Source: Microbacterium testaceum
GTDB lineage: Bacteria; Actinomycetota; Actinomycetes; Actinomycetales; Microbacteriaceae
NCBI RefSeq assembly: GCF_029761935.1
Contig: NZ_CP121699.1
Span: 1,550,001-1,614,000, forward strand
Reading direction: 5' to 3'
Length of the DNA stretch: 64,000 nt
Below, piece after piece: positions 45,792-54,574 of the stretch. The stretch's first letter is position 1. Each line of letters opens with the position of its first letter. Under the pieces are notes generated by a model. The model was not told the DNA's origin. It worked only from the letters and a program-made list of their open reading frames with translations, and did no database searches. The translations under genes and the position numbers were made by a program.

Positions 45792-48263
45792 ATGTTGATC
45801 GGTGTGGATGACATGGTGATCGGCGTTCGATCCGCCCGCCGCACGAGCAGGTTCTGGGCACCGCGTCCACAGGCGCTGGGCCGTCTCGAAGCGGCATTGC
45901 GCACCGATGTCGTCCTGCTCCGTGGGCCGACCGGCGTGGGAAAGACCGCGTTGCTGCGCCAATTCGCCGACGCTCTTGCATCGGACACCGAGCATGGCGT
46001 ACAGCTCATCGACGGCGCCCTCACCTCGCCGGAATCCCTCCCGCATGTCGCGGAGGCATTCGCAGACGGGCCCGCCTCCCATGTCCTCCTCGTGGACAAT
46101 CACGTCGAAGGACGAGGGGTTTCGACCCACCATCTGCTCGATCTGCTGCGCGCCGACCGCAACCTCCGACTCGTCGTCGCCACCCGTCAGCCGACGGGTT
46201 TCGAGAATCCCCTCGTCGCACTGGAATTCGATGTGCAGGCGCTCCCCTCAGGAGACCTGCTCATGACCCGAGAGGAGGTCGCATCGGTCCTCGCCGTGAA
46301 CGGGGTCGAGTCGACCGACATCGCCACCGACGAGCTCGCCGCACTCACGCACGGGTGGCCCGCCCTCGTCCAGCTGGCCAGCACTCGGCTCCGCCTGGAG
46401 GGCCTCCCCCTCTACACGCGCGGCGAAGCCGCCACGGCGGCCGCCTATGCGAGCGCCGCGCTCACCCGCGACATGGAGGCGCGACTGGGCGCACCGGTCA
46501 CGGACGATCTCCGCCTCCTGGCTCTCGCCCCCTACGTCACCGAGCCCCTCGCCCGCGCCCTCGGCGTCGACTCGCAGAATGGGGCCACCCCCGATCTTCT
46601 CGATCGGCTCCAGAGCGCGGGTGTGGTCTGGCCCGGGACGACGCGCGCGCTGTTGGCCGAGCCGATTCGCGAGCAGTGGTTCCAGGAGATCACCGCGAAG
46701 CAGCCTTCCCGGGTGTCCGCAGCCCGGCTCCGGCTGCTCGAGCATCTCGTGTCGAACGGCGAGTCCCTGCTGGCGACCCGGCTCGCCGCGGACGCGCGAC
46801 AGTGGACGACCCTGGCCGGGATCCTGCGCAGGTCGGGGTCCGAGGTCTGGGCGCGCAGCGCCGACGGCTTTTCGAGCGCCCTCGCGCGGCTCCGATCGAG
46901 CGCGTCATCAGCTCCGGTGGTCGTCGAGGCGCTGCTCTCGCTCGACCCCGAGACCGCCGTGTCAGCAGAGACGCCCTCGCTCGTGGCGTCCGCTCTCAAC
47001 CGCCTGCCCGATGTCTCGAGCGTCACAGCGGGCCGCCCCGACGCCCTGATCATCCGTGTGAGTCTTCTTCGCGCCGCGGGGCGATTCGCACTCGCCTCCG
47101 AAGCGTCGGACATGCTTTCCGACGCCCTCGGCCGCGCGCGAGATCTCAAACTCGAGACGAAGGCCGAGGGGTGGTATCAGGTCGCGATGACCTTCCTCGC
47201 CATGGGGCAGCTGCGCGCGGCGAGCGAGTGCATGTCACGGGCCGAGCAGACGGCGCTCCCTGCGCAGCGGCTGCGGGCGCGCGGCGCCCTCGCCGTCATC
47301 GCTCTGCTCGAAGGTGACGTGCGCACCGCTCGAGCACTCGTCGAGGCGGAGTGCTCGGACACCTGGGTGGCGTCTCCCTGGGGTGAAGGCCTCCGACTGG
47401 CGTCCGCGTGGGTCCTCCTCGAGGCCGGCGAAGCGGAAGAGGCGCGCCCGCTCTTCGACGCTCTGCCGTCCACCGCCGCGGCTCGCGAGCTGTGGCCCTA
47501 CGCGGCGTCGGCCCACGTCCTGACGCTCCTCGTGTCGGGCGCCGCATCCGACGCGCTCGAAGTGCTGCGCACGTGGACGACGGCAATACGCAGCACACCC
47601 CCATCGCACTTCCAGTCGACGCTTCTCCTGACGACGCGAGCGAAAGTGCTCATCGCCCTCCGGCGAGCACGGGACGCTCTCGCCCTGTTCGAGGGCCCGT
47701 TCATGCTCTCCCCCCTCACCGCTCCCGCCATCGCGCTGTCTCAGCTGTACGCCGGGCGAGCGCACGACGCCTTCGTCCTGAGCGTTAAGTGGGGCTCCCA
47801 GCACGAGCCCTCCCCACGCACGACTCTCGAGAGCCTCGTCGTCAGTATCGTGGCCGAGGTGCGCCTGCGTGGGGCGGCCTCCCGCCGCCCCACCCTGGAG
47901 CGCGCCGAAGCGCTGAGTATCCGACACGATCTGTGGAGCCCCTGGAGCGCGTTGGCGCCAGAAGACCGCGCGGTGGTCGCGAAGACGCTGTCGTCCACGT
48001 CGCGCGCTCACATCGAAGCGCGCGCGTCTTACTTCGTGTCATCGGCGAGCGTGCCCCAACTCACCGCCCGCGAGAAGGTGGTGTTGGACCACCTCACGCC
48101 GTCGGCGACGATCGCCGTCATCGCCCGCGAGCTCTCGGTCTCTCCGAACACGGTCAAGACGCAGCTGCGGAGTCTTTACCGGAAGCTCGAGGCGTCGGAT
48201 CGGTCGAGTGCGATCCGAGCGGCCCACGCGTGGGGACTCATCGAGAGCCCCGAGGACGTGTGA
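45792..48263 (+). CDS. MalT/LAL-type LuxR regulator, 823 residues
   Basis: A large ATP-binding transcription factor. Walker A GPTGVGKTALLRQ lies near residue 45, with Walker B-like VLLVDN near residue 100. A winged-helix arm and a TPR-like helical repeat region (residues about 330-740) follow, then a C-terminal LuxR HTH (LTAREKVVLDHLTPSATIAV... SVSPNTVKTQLRSLYRKL). The start ATG 45792 has GGAGGT upstream; the frame is open further upstream but unsupported. Such proteins respond to a small ligand through the repeats. No cognate operon lies next to it, so ligand and targets are open. Confidence 0.88.
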   Translation: MLIGVDDMVIGVRSARRTSRFWAPRPQALGRLEAALRTDVVLLRGPTGVGKTALLRQFADALASDTEHGVQLIDGALTSPESLPHVAEAFADGPASHVLLVDNHVEGRGVSTHHLLDLLRADRNLRLVVATRQPTGFENPLVALEFDVQALPSGDLLMTREEVASVLAVNGVESTDIATDELAALTHGWPALVQLASTRLRLEGLPLYTRGEAATAAAYASAALTRDMEARLGAPVTDDLRLLALAPYVTEPLARALGVDSQNGATPDLLDRLQSAGVVWPGTTRALLAEPIREQWFQEITAKQPSRVSAARLRLLEHLVSNGESLLATRLAADARQWTTLAGILRRSGSEVWARSADGFSSALARLRSSASSAPVVVEALLSLDPETAVSAETPSLVASALNRLPDVSSVTAGRPDALIIRVSLLRAAGRFALASEASDMLSDALGRARDLKLETKAEGWYQVAMTFLAMGQLRAASECMSRAEQTALPAQRLRARGALAVIALLEGDVRTARALVEAECSDTWVASPWGEGLRLASAWVLLEAGEAEEARPLFDALPSTAAARELWPYAASAHVLTLLVSGAASDALEVLRTWTTAIRSTPPSHFQSTLLLTTRAKVLIALRRARDALALFEGPFMLSPLTAPAIALSQLYAGRAHDAFVLSVKWGSQHEPSPRTTLESLVVSIVAEVRLRGAASRRPTLERAEALSIRHDLWSPWSALAPEDRAVVAKTLSSTSRAHIEARASYFVSSASVPQLTAREKVVLDHLTPSATIAVIARELSVSPNTVKTQLRSLYRKLEASDRSSAIRAAHAWGLIESPEDV

Positions 48264-48468
48264 CGGAGCGGTCGCGCCGGTGACGGCGAGCTCGTCCGAT
48301 CATCAGGCGCGCCGCACCGAGAAGGATGATCACGAGCAGGATGCCGGGGAGCGTCAGCGGCACGCCCGCTGACCGGACAACCGCGAGGATGACGGCGAAC
48401 GCGGCCAGGGGTGCAAGCCACCCCGCGATGCGGCGCAGTCGCCGGAACGTATCTCCGGGAGTACTCAC
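48238..48468 (-). CDS. Small membrane protein, 76 residues
   Basis: Two membrane segments (LAPLAAFAVILAVVRSAG, LTLPGILLVIILLGAARLMI) and a basic tail (RARRHRRDRSVTRPRGSR). The GTG start overlaps the stop of the DUF998 gene (GTGA), so it is coupled to it. Its end overlaps the 3' end of the LuxR gene by 26 bp. No family recognised. Confidence 0.65.
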   Translation of the reverse strand: MSTPGDTFRRLRRIAGWLAPLAAFAVILAVVRSAGVPLTLPGILLVIILLGAARLMIGRARRHRRDRSVTRPRGSR

Positions 48469-49157
48469 GCGCGCACGCCGAACGCATCCGGGTGGCTTCG
48501 CCGAATATCAGAGGCGACCTGCAGGCCCCAGACCCCGAACCACGCGATGGCGAGCGTCGCCGCGGCGAACTCCAGGTTGCCGCCGAGCACCGTGTTACCA
48601 CGGGAAAGAGCGATCATCGCGCCGGTCAGCGATGTGGCACCGACCGCGACGAGCGTGAAGACGGAGGCCGCGCGCATCCAGGGACGCCGAGGCCCCGCGG
48701 CAACCTGTCCCATGGCGACGATCGCCGACAGGAACCCGAGGACGGCGAAGGAGATGTGGATCAGGTCTTGGGGGAGGGCGCCCTCGGTGAATGGAATGGG
48801 GCATCCGGGCGAGCAGGTGACGACGGATGCCACGGCGAAGCACAACCCGCACACGAGCAGGGTCGTGGCGACGGGCCACCCGGCACCGTAACCTTCGCCC
48901 CGCCCGGCGAGCGATCTATCGAGCAGGACCGTGGCGATCGCGAGCAGAAGCAGCGCCGTGTTGAACAAGGGCGCGGTGGGCATCGCCGTCGCACCGAGCT
49001 GACTCACATACTGCACACCGGGCTCCCAGAGGCGGCATAACCAGATGAGCGCAGCGCTGACGAAAGCGGCCGAACCGCCGATCGTCGCCGCGAGGGCGGG
49101 TGGTGCGCTTCGGAGCCCCTGCGTCCGAGCGAGGGGCCGCTCGGCGGTTTCGGTCAT
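48465..49157 (-). CDS. DUF998-family membrane protein
   Basis: A 230-residue protein with about six membrane segments: PGVQYVSQLGATAMPTAPLF near residue 40 (the DUF998 hallmark of S-x-LG......APLFN), CGLCFAVASVVTCSPGCPIP near residue 110 and HISFAVLGFLSAIVAMGQVA near residue 135. The start ATG 49157 follows AGGAGG. The function is unknown; paired cysteines near CSPGC may form a disulfide outside. It is operonic with the downstream 76-residue protein. Confidence 0.82.
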   Translation of the reverse strand: MTETAERPLARTQGLRSAPPALAATIGGSAAFVSAALIWLCRLWEPGVQYVSQLGATAMPTAPLFNTALLLLAIATVLLDRSLAGRGEGYGAGWPVATTLLVCGLCFAVASVVTCSPGCPIPFTEGALPQDLIHISFAVLGFLSAIVAMGQVAAGPRRPWMRAASVFTLVAVGATSLTGAMIALSRGNTVLGGNLEFAAATLAIAWFGVWGLQVASDIRRSHPDAFGVRA

Positions 49158-49431
49158 CGGCTCCTCCTGCAACGGGCTCGGCCACCCTATCGCTTCGATC
49201 GCGCGCACCCGTCATCGATGGCCGCATCAGCCTCGGCGAAGAGGTGTCCCTCCGTGAACGCCGGCCGATGAGCTCGTTCCGGCAGGGAAAGCCTCGGCCT
49301 CAAGGAAGAGGTCAGCGTCGCGCTCGGGCCAGCCCTCGTGACGTCGGGAATGGCCCCGACTCGCGTCTATTCACGCCGCTCCTCCCGGCACTCGTCTAGG
49401 CTGTCGTCAAGTCCGCATCCGGAGGGGTCCG

Positions 49432-49686
49432 ATGAGTTCGCGATCGCCACGTCCGATGGGTTTCGCGCTCTGCGTCATCGCAATAGCCGTTCTGGCCGCC
49501 CCGACCCTGGTCTTCCCCGCCGATTCGCCCACCGGGCCCCGACTGATCTTCGGAGCCCTGGGAGGGGTCTGCTTCGCGGTCGCCGTTCTGCTCGTGCGAA
49601 AAGAGCCCGCGGCGCGGGGGCCCGTCGACCGGTCAGGCGAGGACGTCACCGAGAACCGGGAACCGGAGGATCCCCCGGGTCGGTGA
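49432..49686 (+). CDS. Small membrane protein, 84 residues
   Basis: Two membrane segments (FALCVIAIAVLAAPTLVFPA, LIFGALGGVCFAVAVLLV) followed by an acidic, disordered tail (VDRSGEDVTENREPEDPPGR). ATG 49432 has GGAGGGG upstream. No family recognised. Flanking genes face the other way, so it is probably monocistronic. Confidence 0.65.
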   Translation: MSSRSPRPMGFALCVIAIAVLAAPTLVFPADSPTGPRLIFGALGGVCFAVAVLLVRKEPAARGPVDRSGEDVTENREPEDPPGR

Positions 49687-49727
49687 TGCGGATCGTCCCG
49701 CGGGTGCGTCCCACGTCGGGATTTCGA

Positions 49728-50036
49728 TCATGACTGCGCTCTGAAGAGTCTGGCGATTGTCGCACTGCGCCTGACCTCGCGGAGGAACTGCATCCCGCGG
49801 ACGGCCGGGTTCTCGCGTCGATCCCGGGCGTGGCCGCCCAATGCCGATCGCGCCGCATCGGCGTGGTCGAAGGTGCCGATGTGCCGCCCGTGCCGGTCGA
49901 AGGCGAGGAACGTCCCGAGGGAGCGGCGATCGACGTACCCGGCGAAGTCGCCGTCGCGCGTGGCGACAGAGAGGTCGGCGTCTACCCGTGACCAAACGAC
50001 CGCCCCGTTCGACGCGTGCGGCGCAGAAGGGGTCAC
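49728..50036 (-). CDS. Unknown 102-residue protein coupled to the DUF7882 gene
   Basis: A 102-residue soluble protein from GTG 50036, which overlaps the stop of the DUF7882-type gene (GTGA). It contains VVWSRVDADLSVATRDGDFA, GYVDRRSLGTFLAFDRHGRH and a helical basic C-terminus (RRSATIARLFRAQS). The protein-like pattern with hydrophobic strand spacing supports coding. It is not recognised. It likely cooperates with the upstream gene. Confidence 0.62.
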   Translation of the reverse strand: MTPSAPHASNGAVVWSRVDADLSVATRDGDFAGYVDRRSLGTFLAFDRHGRHIGTFDHADAARSALGGHARDRRENPAVRGMQFLREVRRSATIARLFRAQS

Positions 50037-50410
50037 GCCGCGCGGACGAGGGAACGCGTCGACTTCGACGCAGAGGCCGACACCCGCGGCGGGACGACTT
50101 TCTCCGCGGGCTCCTCGAGGGCGATGTCGAGACTGAGGCCCCGCGAGGAGTTGGCATCGTTGGCCATGCGCTTGAGAAGGTTCTGGTCGAGCGCCTCCGG
50201 CTGCTCCGAGTCGAAGACGAACCGCAGAGGAATGGACGGCTGCAGCCAGATCGTCGACCGTCCCACCGGCTCGTCGGGCCCGTGCACCCACGAGAGCGTG
50301 AAGCTCTCGCCGCGGCGGAGCTTGGTGGCGACGACCACCTTGACGTGCGCCAACATGCGGTCGTCGATGCGGATCGGCTCGGTCGTCGTGCCGTAGTAGA
50401 GCTTCGCCAT
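50033..50410 (-). CDS. DUF7882-family protein (often misnamed ATP-dependent DNA ligase)
   Basis: A 125-residue protein. The pattern MAKLYYGTTTEPIRIDDRML, AHVKVVVATKLRRGESFTLS, then GRSTIWLQPSIPLRFVF matches the DUF7882 family found in Microbacteriaceae. Homologues have been labelled DNA ligase without any ligase motif; none is present here. ATG 50410 has AGAGGGG upstream. It is divergent from a MarR gene with an 80-bp spacer carrying CTAG repeats, so it is probably that regulator's target. Biochemical role unknown. Confidence 0.8.
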   Translation of the reverse strand: MAKLYYGTTTEPIRIDDRMLAHVKVVVATKLRRGESFTLSWVHGPDEPVGRSTIWLQPSIPLRFVFDSEQPEALDQNLLKRMANDANSSRGLSLDIALEEPAEKVVPPRVSASASKSTRSLVRAA

Positions 50411-50440
50411 GATGTACCCCTCTGCTCGTTGCTCACTGAA

Positions 50441-50467
50441 GAACTTACTAGGTAGACTAGCGAATAG
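50441..50467. promoter_or_regulatory. Candidate MarR operator between DUF7882 gene and marR-like gene
   Basis: ACTAGGTAGACTAG (50447-50460) has two ACTAG words 9 bp apart, within A/T-rich DNA (TTACTAG... CGAATAG). CTAG is rare in this GC-rich DNA, so two copies within 13 bp stand out. It lies centrally between two divergent starts. Confidence 0.5.
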
Positions 50468-50490
50468 GCAAGCGAGATATTAGGAGATCG

Positions 50491-51084
50491 ATGTCCAGCG
50501 AGAACGCGGCACCGCCGTCGTACTGGTACAGCGACAGCGTCGAAGACGAGCGCGGGGCGCGCGTCATGGAGGCGATGCGCGCGTACCGTTCAGCGGAGAT
50601 GGCGATGCGTCGCCGCACTCAGGACTCCATGTCGATGGGCGAGAACGAACTCCTCGTCCTGCGCTTCCTCGCGAGGGCCAGCGGCGCGGGCCGGGACGTC
50701 ACCCCCATCGACCTCGCCCGCCATCTCGGCGTGTCGACGGCGTCCGTGACGGCCCTGCTCGATCGGCTCGAGCGGTCGGGGCACCTCCGGCGCACGCCGC
50801 ACCCCTCCGACCGCCGCAAGGTGGTCATCACCGCCACCCCGCACGCCGACGAGGAGATGCGCGAGACCCTCCGGTCGATGCACGCGCGCATGATGCAGGC
50901 GACCCGCGGGATGTCCGAGAGCGAGACGGTGGCCGTGACGGCGTTCCTCCAGCGCATGCGATGCGCCGTCGCCGATGCCTGCGAGGTCTCGGGCCGCTCC
51001 TGTTGTGCGCTGTTCGCTCCCCCTGCTGCCGCGCCCTCGATCCTTCGGACGGTCGCGGCGGCCACCCCCAGCGCCGCGGCCTGA
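50491..51084 (+). CDS. MarR-family transcriptional regulator
   Basis: A 197-residue winged-helix protein: MSMGENELLVLRFLARASGA near residue 50, recognition helix HLGVSTASVTALLDRLERSG near residue 75, wing RTPHPSDRRKVVITATPHAD. Unlike usual MarR proteins of about 150 residues it has about 25 extra N-terminal residues (SYWYSDSVEDERGARVMEAM) and an Ala/Pro-rich tail of 35 with Cys pair SCCALF. ATG 50491 follows TAGGAG. It is divergent from the DUF7882 gene. The inducing signal is unknown; the cysteines could sense redox. Confidence 0.87.
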   Translation: MSSENAAPPSYWYSDSVEDERGARVMEAMRAYRSAEMAMRRRTQDSMSMGENELLVLRFLARASGAGRDVTPIDLARHLGVSTASVTALLDRLERSGHLRRTPHPSDRRKVVITATPHADEEMRETLRSMHARMMQATRGMSESETVAVTAFLQRMRCAVADACEVSGRSCCALFAPPAAAPSILRTVAAATPSAAA

Positions 51085-51165
51085 GCGCTGCGTTCCCTCG
51101 ACCGCGCACCAGACTTCGCCGCAGGGGGGATCCGCTCGCAACGGGCGGCCGGATAGCGTCTGAGC

Positions 51166-53019
51166 ATGCCGAGCCTCGCCTCCTCGCCTTTCCGGGTCCG
51201 CCGCTCGTGGGCGGCCGTCGCCGTCGTCGCGTTGGCGTTGCTCATCGCGCTCGCATCGCCTCGTCTCGCTTCGGCCGACACGAGCGACTTCACCTTCGAC
51301 TCCTTCGACGCGCAGATGACGCTCACTCGGGCGGCCGACGGTCACGCCGAGCTCGCGGTGACCGAAACGCTCGTCGCGCGGTTCCCCGACGAGGACCAGA
51401 ACCGCGGCATCATCCGGTCGATACCCGATGACTACGACGGGGTGCCCCTGCAGACCCGTGTCGTCTCGGTCGTGGACGCCGCGGGCGCGGCAGTTCCTTT
51501 CGAGGTCGAGTCCGACCGCCGCGAGGTGAGGGTGCTCACCGGCGACGACTCCTACGTCCGTGGCGTGCAGACGTACGTGATCTCCTACACACAGCGCGAC
51601 ACCATCCGCTCCTTCGCGGATACGGACGCCGATGAGTTCTACCGCGACGTGAACGGCACGCAGTGGGAGCAGCCCTTCGGCGCAGTCTCTGTGCGCTTGT
51701 CGGTCGACGCGGCGCTCGTCCCCTTCCTGCGAGAGGGGGCGGCCGCCTGCTACGTCGGCTCGGAGGGATCGGACCGTCGGTGCGATATCGCGAGCGGATC
51801 CGGCGCCGCCGGCGTCGTGTTCTCATCGCAGGAGCAGTCGCTCGGCCCCGGCGAGAACGTCACCGTCGCCATCGGGTTCGCCCGCGGGACGTTCATCCCC
51901 GGGGAGGTGGAGCGAACACCCCTCGAGCAATTCTCGGTCGACGCGGCCCCCGCGCTGGCCGGCAGCTCGATCGCGGCGGTGGGGATCGGCCTCGCGGGGG
52001 TCGGCGTCGCCGCCGTCGCTCGTCGGCGCGGTCGCGATGCGGACGGACGCGGCATCATCGTTCCCGAGTACGGGCCGCCCTCCGGAGTCGACGTGATCGA
52101 GGGCGCCGAACTGGTGCACCGGTCGGGTGCCGGCATCCCGGCCGCCCTTCTCGACACGGCCATCGCGGGCCATCTGCGCATCATCGAGACACCGGGGGAA
52201 CCCGGCTCGCTCGAGCTCGAGTTCGTCGACGACGCGGGGGCGACACCGCTTCGGGCCGCCGTCGTCCACGCCGTCTTCGGCGACGCCCCCGCCGCCGGGC
52301 AACGAGTGAAGCCCGGGCCCGCCCGTCAGGATGTCGCCCTCGCTCTGCGGCGGCTGCCGGCCGCGGCCTCGGCGGAGCTCCGCTCGCGCGGCTGGACCGA
52401 GAAGCAGAGACCGGGCACCGCGATCCTGGCCGCGGGCATCGTCGTCCTGGCCTTCGGGATCTCGGTGGCCGCCCTGGTCCTCGCCGCAGCAGGCAGTGCA
52501 CCGGCCTGGTGGCAGATCGTCGCGATCCCCGCGACGGTGGTTCTCGGCATCCTGACCTTCGTCGTCCTGCGCTATCGGGATCGGATCACGGATGCCGGAG
52601 CCCCGGCACGCGATCACCTTCGGGGCCTGCGCGACTACCTGAGCCTCGCCGAAGCGGATCGCCTCCGCGTCCTGCAGAGCCCGGAAGGCGCCGAGAAAAC
52701 CTCGCTCGACCCGGGTGACCCGACGCAGGTGCTGCACCTGTACGAACGGCTCCTCCCCTGGGCGGTCGTGTGGGGCGTGGAGAAGGAGTGGGCCGAGGCC
52801 CTCGACACCCGCGTTCGCGAAGCGGGCGCGGATCTGGGGTGGTACAGCGGCGGCAGCGGGTTCTCGCCCGTGGCCTTCACGGGCATGATGGGCTCGCTGC
52901 ACACGGCGAGCGCCCCGGCTGTGGCGACGACGAGCGGGTCGGGGAGCTTCTCCGGCGGCTCGTTCGGCGGCGGCTTCTCGGGCGGCGGAATGGGCGGCGG
53001 AGGCGGCGGAGGGCGCTGA
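51166..53019 (+). CDS. DUF2207-family membrane protein with glycine-rich tail
   Basis: A 617-residue protein: signal peptide (residues 1-38), extracellular DUF2207 beta domain (residues about 40-260, FDAQMTLTRAADGHAELAVT, EDQNRGIIRSIP), membrane segment near residue 265, cytoplasmic helical part, two membrane segments near residues 425-465, then a C-terminal cytosolic part ending in Gly/Ser-rich SFGGGFSGGGMGGGGGGGR. This layout matches bacterial DUF2207 (YciQ-like) proteins; function unknown. ATG 51166 is set by the signal peptide. It is single. Confidence 0.88.
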   Translation: MPSLASSPFRVRRSWAAVAVVALALLIALASPRLASADTSDFTFDSFDAQMTLTRAADGHAELAVTETLVARFPDEDQNRGIIRSIPDDYDGVPLQTRVVSVVDAAGAAVPFEVESDRREVRVLTGDDSYVRGVQTYVISYTQRDTIRSFADTDADEFYRDVNGTQWEQPFGAVSVRLSVDAALVPFLREGAAACYVGSEGSDRRCDIASGSGAAGVVFSSQEQSLGPGENVTVAIGFARGTFIPGEVERTPLEQFSVDAAPALAGSSIAAVGIGLAGVGVAAVARRRGRDADGRGIIVPEYGPPSGVDVIEGAELVHRSGAGIPAALLDTAIAGHLRIIETPGEPGSLELEFVDDAGATPLRAAVVHAVFGDAPAAGQRVKPGPARQDVALALRRLPAAASAELRSRGWTEKQRPGTAILAAGIVVLAFGISVAALVLAAAGSAPAWWQIVAIPATVVLGILTFVVLRYRDRITDAGAPARDHLRGLRDYLSLAEADRLRVLQSPEGAEKTSLDPGDPTQVLHLYERLLPWAVVWGVEKEWAEALDTRVREAGADLGWYSGGSGFSPVAFTGMMGSLHTASAPAVATTSGSGSFSGGSFGGGFSGGGMGGGGGGGR

Positions 53020-53028
53020 ACCGACCGG

Positions 53029-53733
53029 TCACTCCGCGGCGCGCAACACTTCGGCGATCACCCGCGGATCCTCCAGAACGCGGAAGTGCCCGCCGCGCGC
53101 CAGGACGATGTTCCTCGCCCCCGCAAGCTCGCTCCCCTCGGGAATGTGGGGGTCGAACGGGCCGAAGATCGAGACGATGCGAGTGTTCACGTCCGCTGAG
53201 GCGGCGAGCGCGCGCATGGTCGCGTCACCCGAGGCGAAGGCGCGCAGCGAGGGGGTCGGCATGAGCCTGCTGTAGCGCGACCCGCCGAACGGGGTGGCGA
53301 CGGCGACCATCCCCCTCACGCGAGCGCCTGCGGGGCTGAACGCCATGACGTGCTTGCCGATGAGCCCGCCCTTGCTGTGCGCGACGAGCAGCACGTCATC
53401 GAGGCCGCGAGCGATCAACAGCTCCGCCACGCGCCCGGCGGATTCGACGATCGGCCGACGGTTGCCGCCGAGCTCCGTCACGACGTGCACGGGATGGCCG
53501 CGGTCGTGAAGGGCACGCGCGAGCGGCTCCATGAACCGCCACGTCTCGTAGATCCCCGGAAGCAGGACGATCGGGGTGCCCTCCCCCGCGGCGAGGGAAT
53601 CGGGGGCACCACGATCCCGCAGAGCGCGCGCCTGCGCCCGCACCGCGTAGACGTAGTCCTGCGCCCACCACCCGGCGTCGCGCGCGGCGGCGCGCACTCG
53701 TTGCGGCAGGGTCGTCACGGCATCCCTCGTCAT
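53029..53733 (-). CDS. Alpha/beta hydrolase / lipase-like protein
   Basis: A 234-residue protein with the oxyanion segment IVLLPGIYETWRFMEPLARA near residue 55, nucleophile elbow VAHSKGGLIGKHVM near residue 118 (Ser), and a late His in GGHFRVLEDPRVIAEVL near residue 215. The A-H-S-K-G-G elbow is that of lipase/LCAT-type esterases. It lacks a signal peptide. ATG 53733 is used with GATGGGAA upstream at close distance. The substrate is unknown. Confidence 0.82.
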   Translation of the reverse strand: MTRDAVTTLPQRVRAAARDAGWWAQDYVYAVRAQARALRDRGAPDSLAAGEGTPIVLLPGIYETWRFMEPLARALHDRGHPVHVVTELGGNRRPIVESAGRVAELLIARGLDDVLLVAHSKGGLIGKHVMAFSPAGARVRGMVAVATPFGGSRYSRLMPTPSLRAFASGDATMRALAASADVNTRIVSIFGPFDPHIPEGSELAGARNIVLARGGHFRVLEDPRVIAEVLRAAE

Positions 53734-53844
53734 ATTCCCATCGTGTCGCGCTCGGGACGACGATAGGGGCGGGTTGCCGCGCACATCGGCTCGTGCGACA
53801 CAAGCCCGGGATCGCGGGAAGGGCGCGGACCGTACCGTGTGGCC

Positions 53845-54087
53845 ATGGACATCTCAGACATCCGCTGGAACGAAACCGCCCGCCAGAAGATCCTCGACGA
53901 CGCCGACGCCGTCCTGCGCGAAGCCGTCGTCGCGATCGCCCGGGACAGCGAGGGCATCTCGTCGGACGAGGCCTTCGCGCAGATCAACGCGCGCATCAAG
54001 GACCGCTTCATCGATTACGAGCCCGGCCCCGACATCCGCACCTACGCCGACGCGATCGCGGCGGGCGAGATCCCCACGACATCCTGA
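53845..54087 (+). CDS. Small soluble protein, 80 residues
   Basis: An acidic, helical protein (MDISDIRWNETARQKILDDA, DAVLREAVVAIARDSEGISS, DEAFAQINARIKDRFIDYEP). It resembles small antitoxin-like or DUF-type proteins in length but no family is certain. ATG 53845 is preferred over GTG 53839. It ends just before a strong terminator hairpin. Confidence 0.65.
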   Translation: MDISDIRWNETARQKILDDADAVLREAVVAIARDSEGISSDEAFAQINARIKDRFIDYEPGPDIRTYADAIAAGEIPTTS

Positions 54088-54098
54088 ACCCCGAGCGA

Positions 54099-54136
54099 CG
54101 AAGGCGGTCCCGTGAGAATCCGCGGGACCGCCTTCG
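54099..54136 (+). terminator. Terminator after the 80-residue gene
   Basis: A perfect 14-bp stem, CGAAGGCGGTCCCG (54099-54112) with its complement (54123-54136). Confidence 0.75.
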
Positions 54137-54235
54137 TATCGTCTGAGAGAACGCGGCCGGAGTGGGGCACCGGCGTAGCCTGCCGGTACCCGGCCCCGGC
54201 ATCGCCGGCGCGGATGACGCCACTTCCGGCGTCCC

Positions 54236-54291
54236 CGACGACTCCCGCCCGTCGAGCCCGTCCCCCACTCGGCTCCGGACGGGAGTCGTCG
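54236..54291 (-). terminator. Candidate terminator of the 62-residue gene
   Basis: CGACGACTCCCG (54236-54247) and its perfect complement (54280-54291) flank a 32-nt loop just past the minus-strand gene stop. The loop is long, so confidence is modest. Confidence 0.4.
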
Positions 54292-54296
54292 TCCGC

Positions 54297-54485
54297 CTAG
54301 CGGTCCTCGCCGTATCCGCGAATGCTGCGGAGGTCGTCTTTCAGGTCCTGCTGCGCGGGCTCGTCGTCGTGAACGGCGGCGTCCGCCGCGCGCTGCTGCT
54401 GCGCTCCGGCCTTCTTCTCCTCCACGCCGGCGTCGGTGGCGCCGTCCATGACGGGGGCGTCCTGCGTCTCTTCACGATCGGTCAT
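54297..54485 (-). CDS. Small acidic protein, 62 residues
   Basis: A short hydrophilic protein (MTDREETQDAPVMDGATDAG, ...QQQRAADAAVHDDEPAQQDL). ATG 54485 has AGGAGG 6 nt upstream, strongly supporting translation. The Asp/Glu/Gln-rich composition and lack of hydrophobic stretches suggest disorder. It is 89 bp from the MMPL gene stop, same strand, so possibly the end of that transcript. No family recognised. Confidence 0.7.
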   Translation of the reverse strand: MTDREETQDAPVMDGATDAGVEEKKAGAQQQRAADAAVHDDEPAQQDLKDDLRSIRGYGEDR

Positions 54486-54574
54486 CGTCGTCCTCCTCGG
54501 AATCGGTCCTTCCCGGCATCCTGTTGCTTCCGCCCCCACGGGAGCCGGGGCTTGCGCCGCCCGGCCGCGGGTGC

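Noticed and set aside
50033-50410. ATP-dependent DNA ligase
   Set aside because: No KxDG nucleotidyltransferase motif and only 125 residues; the name is a known mislabel for this family.
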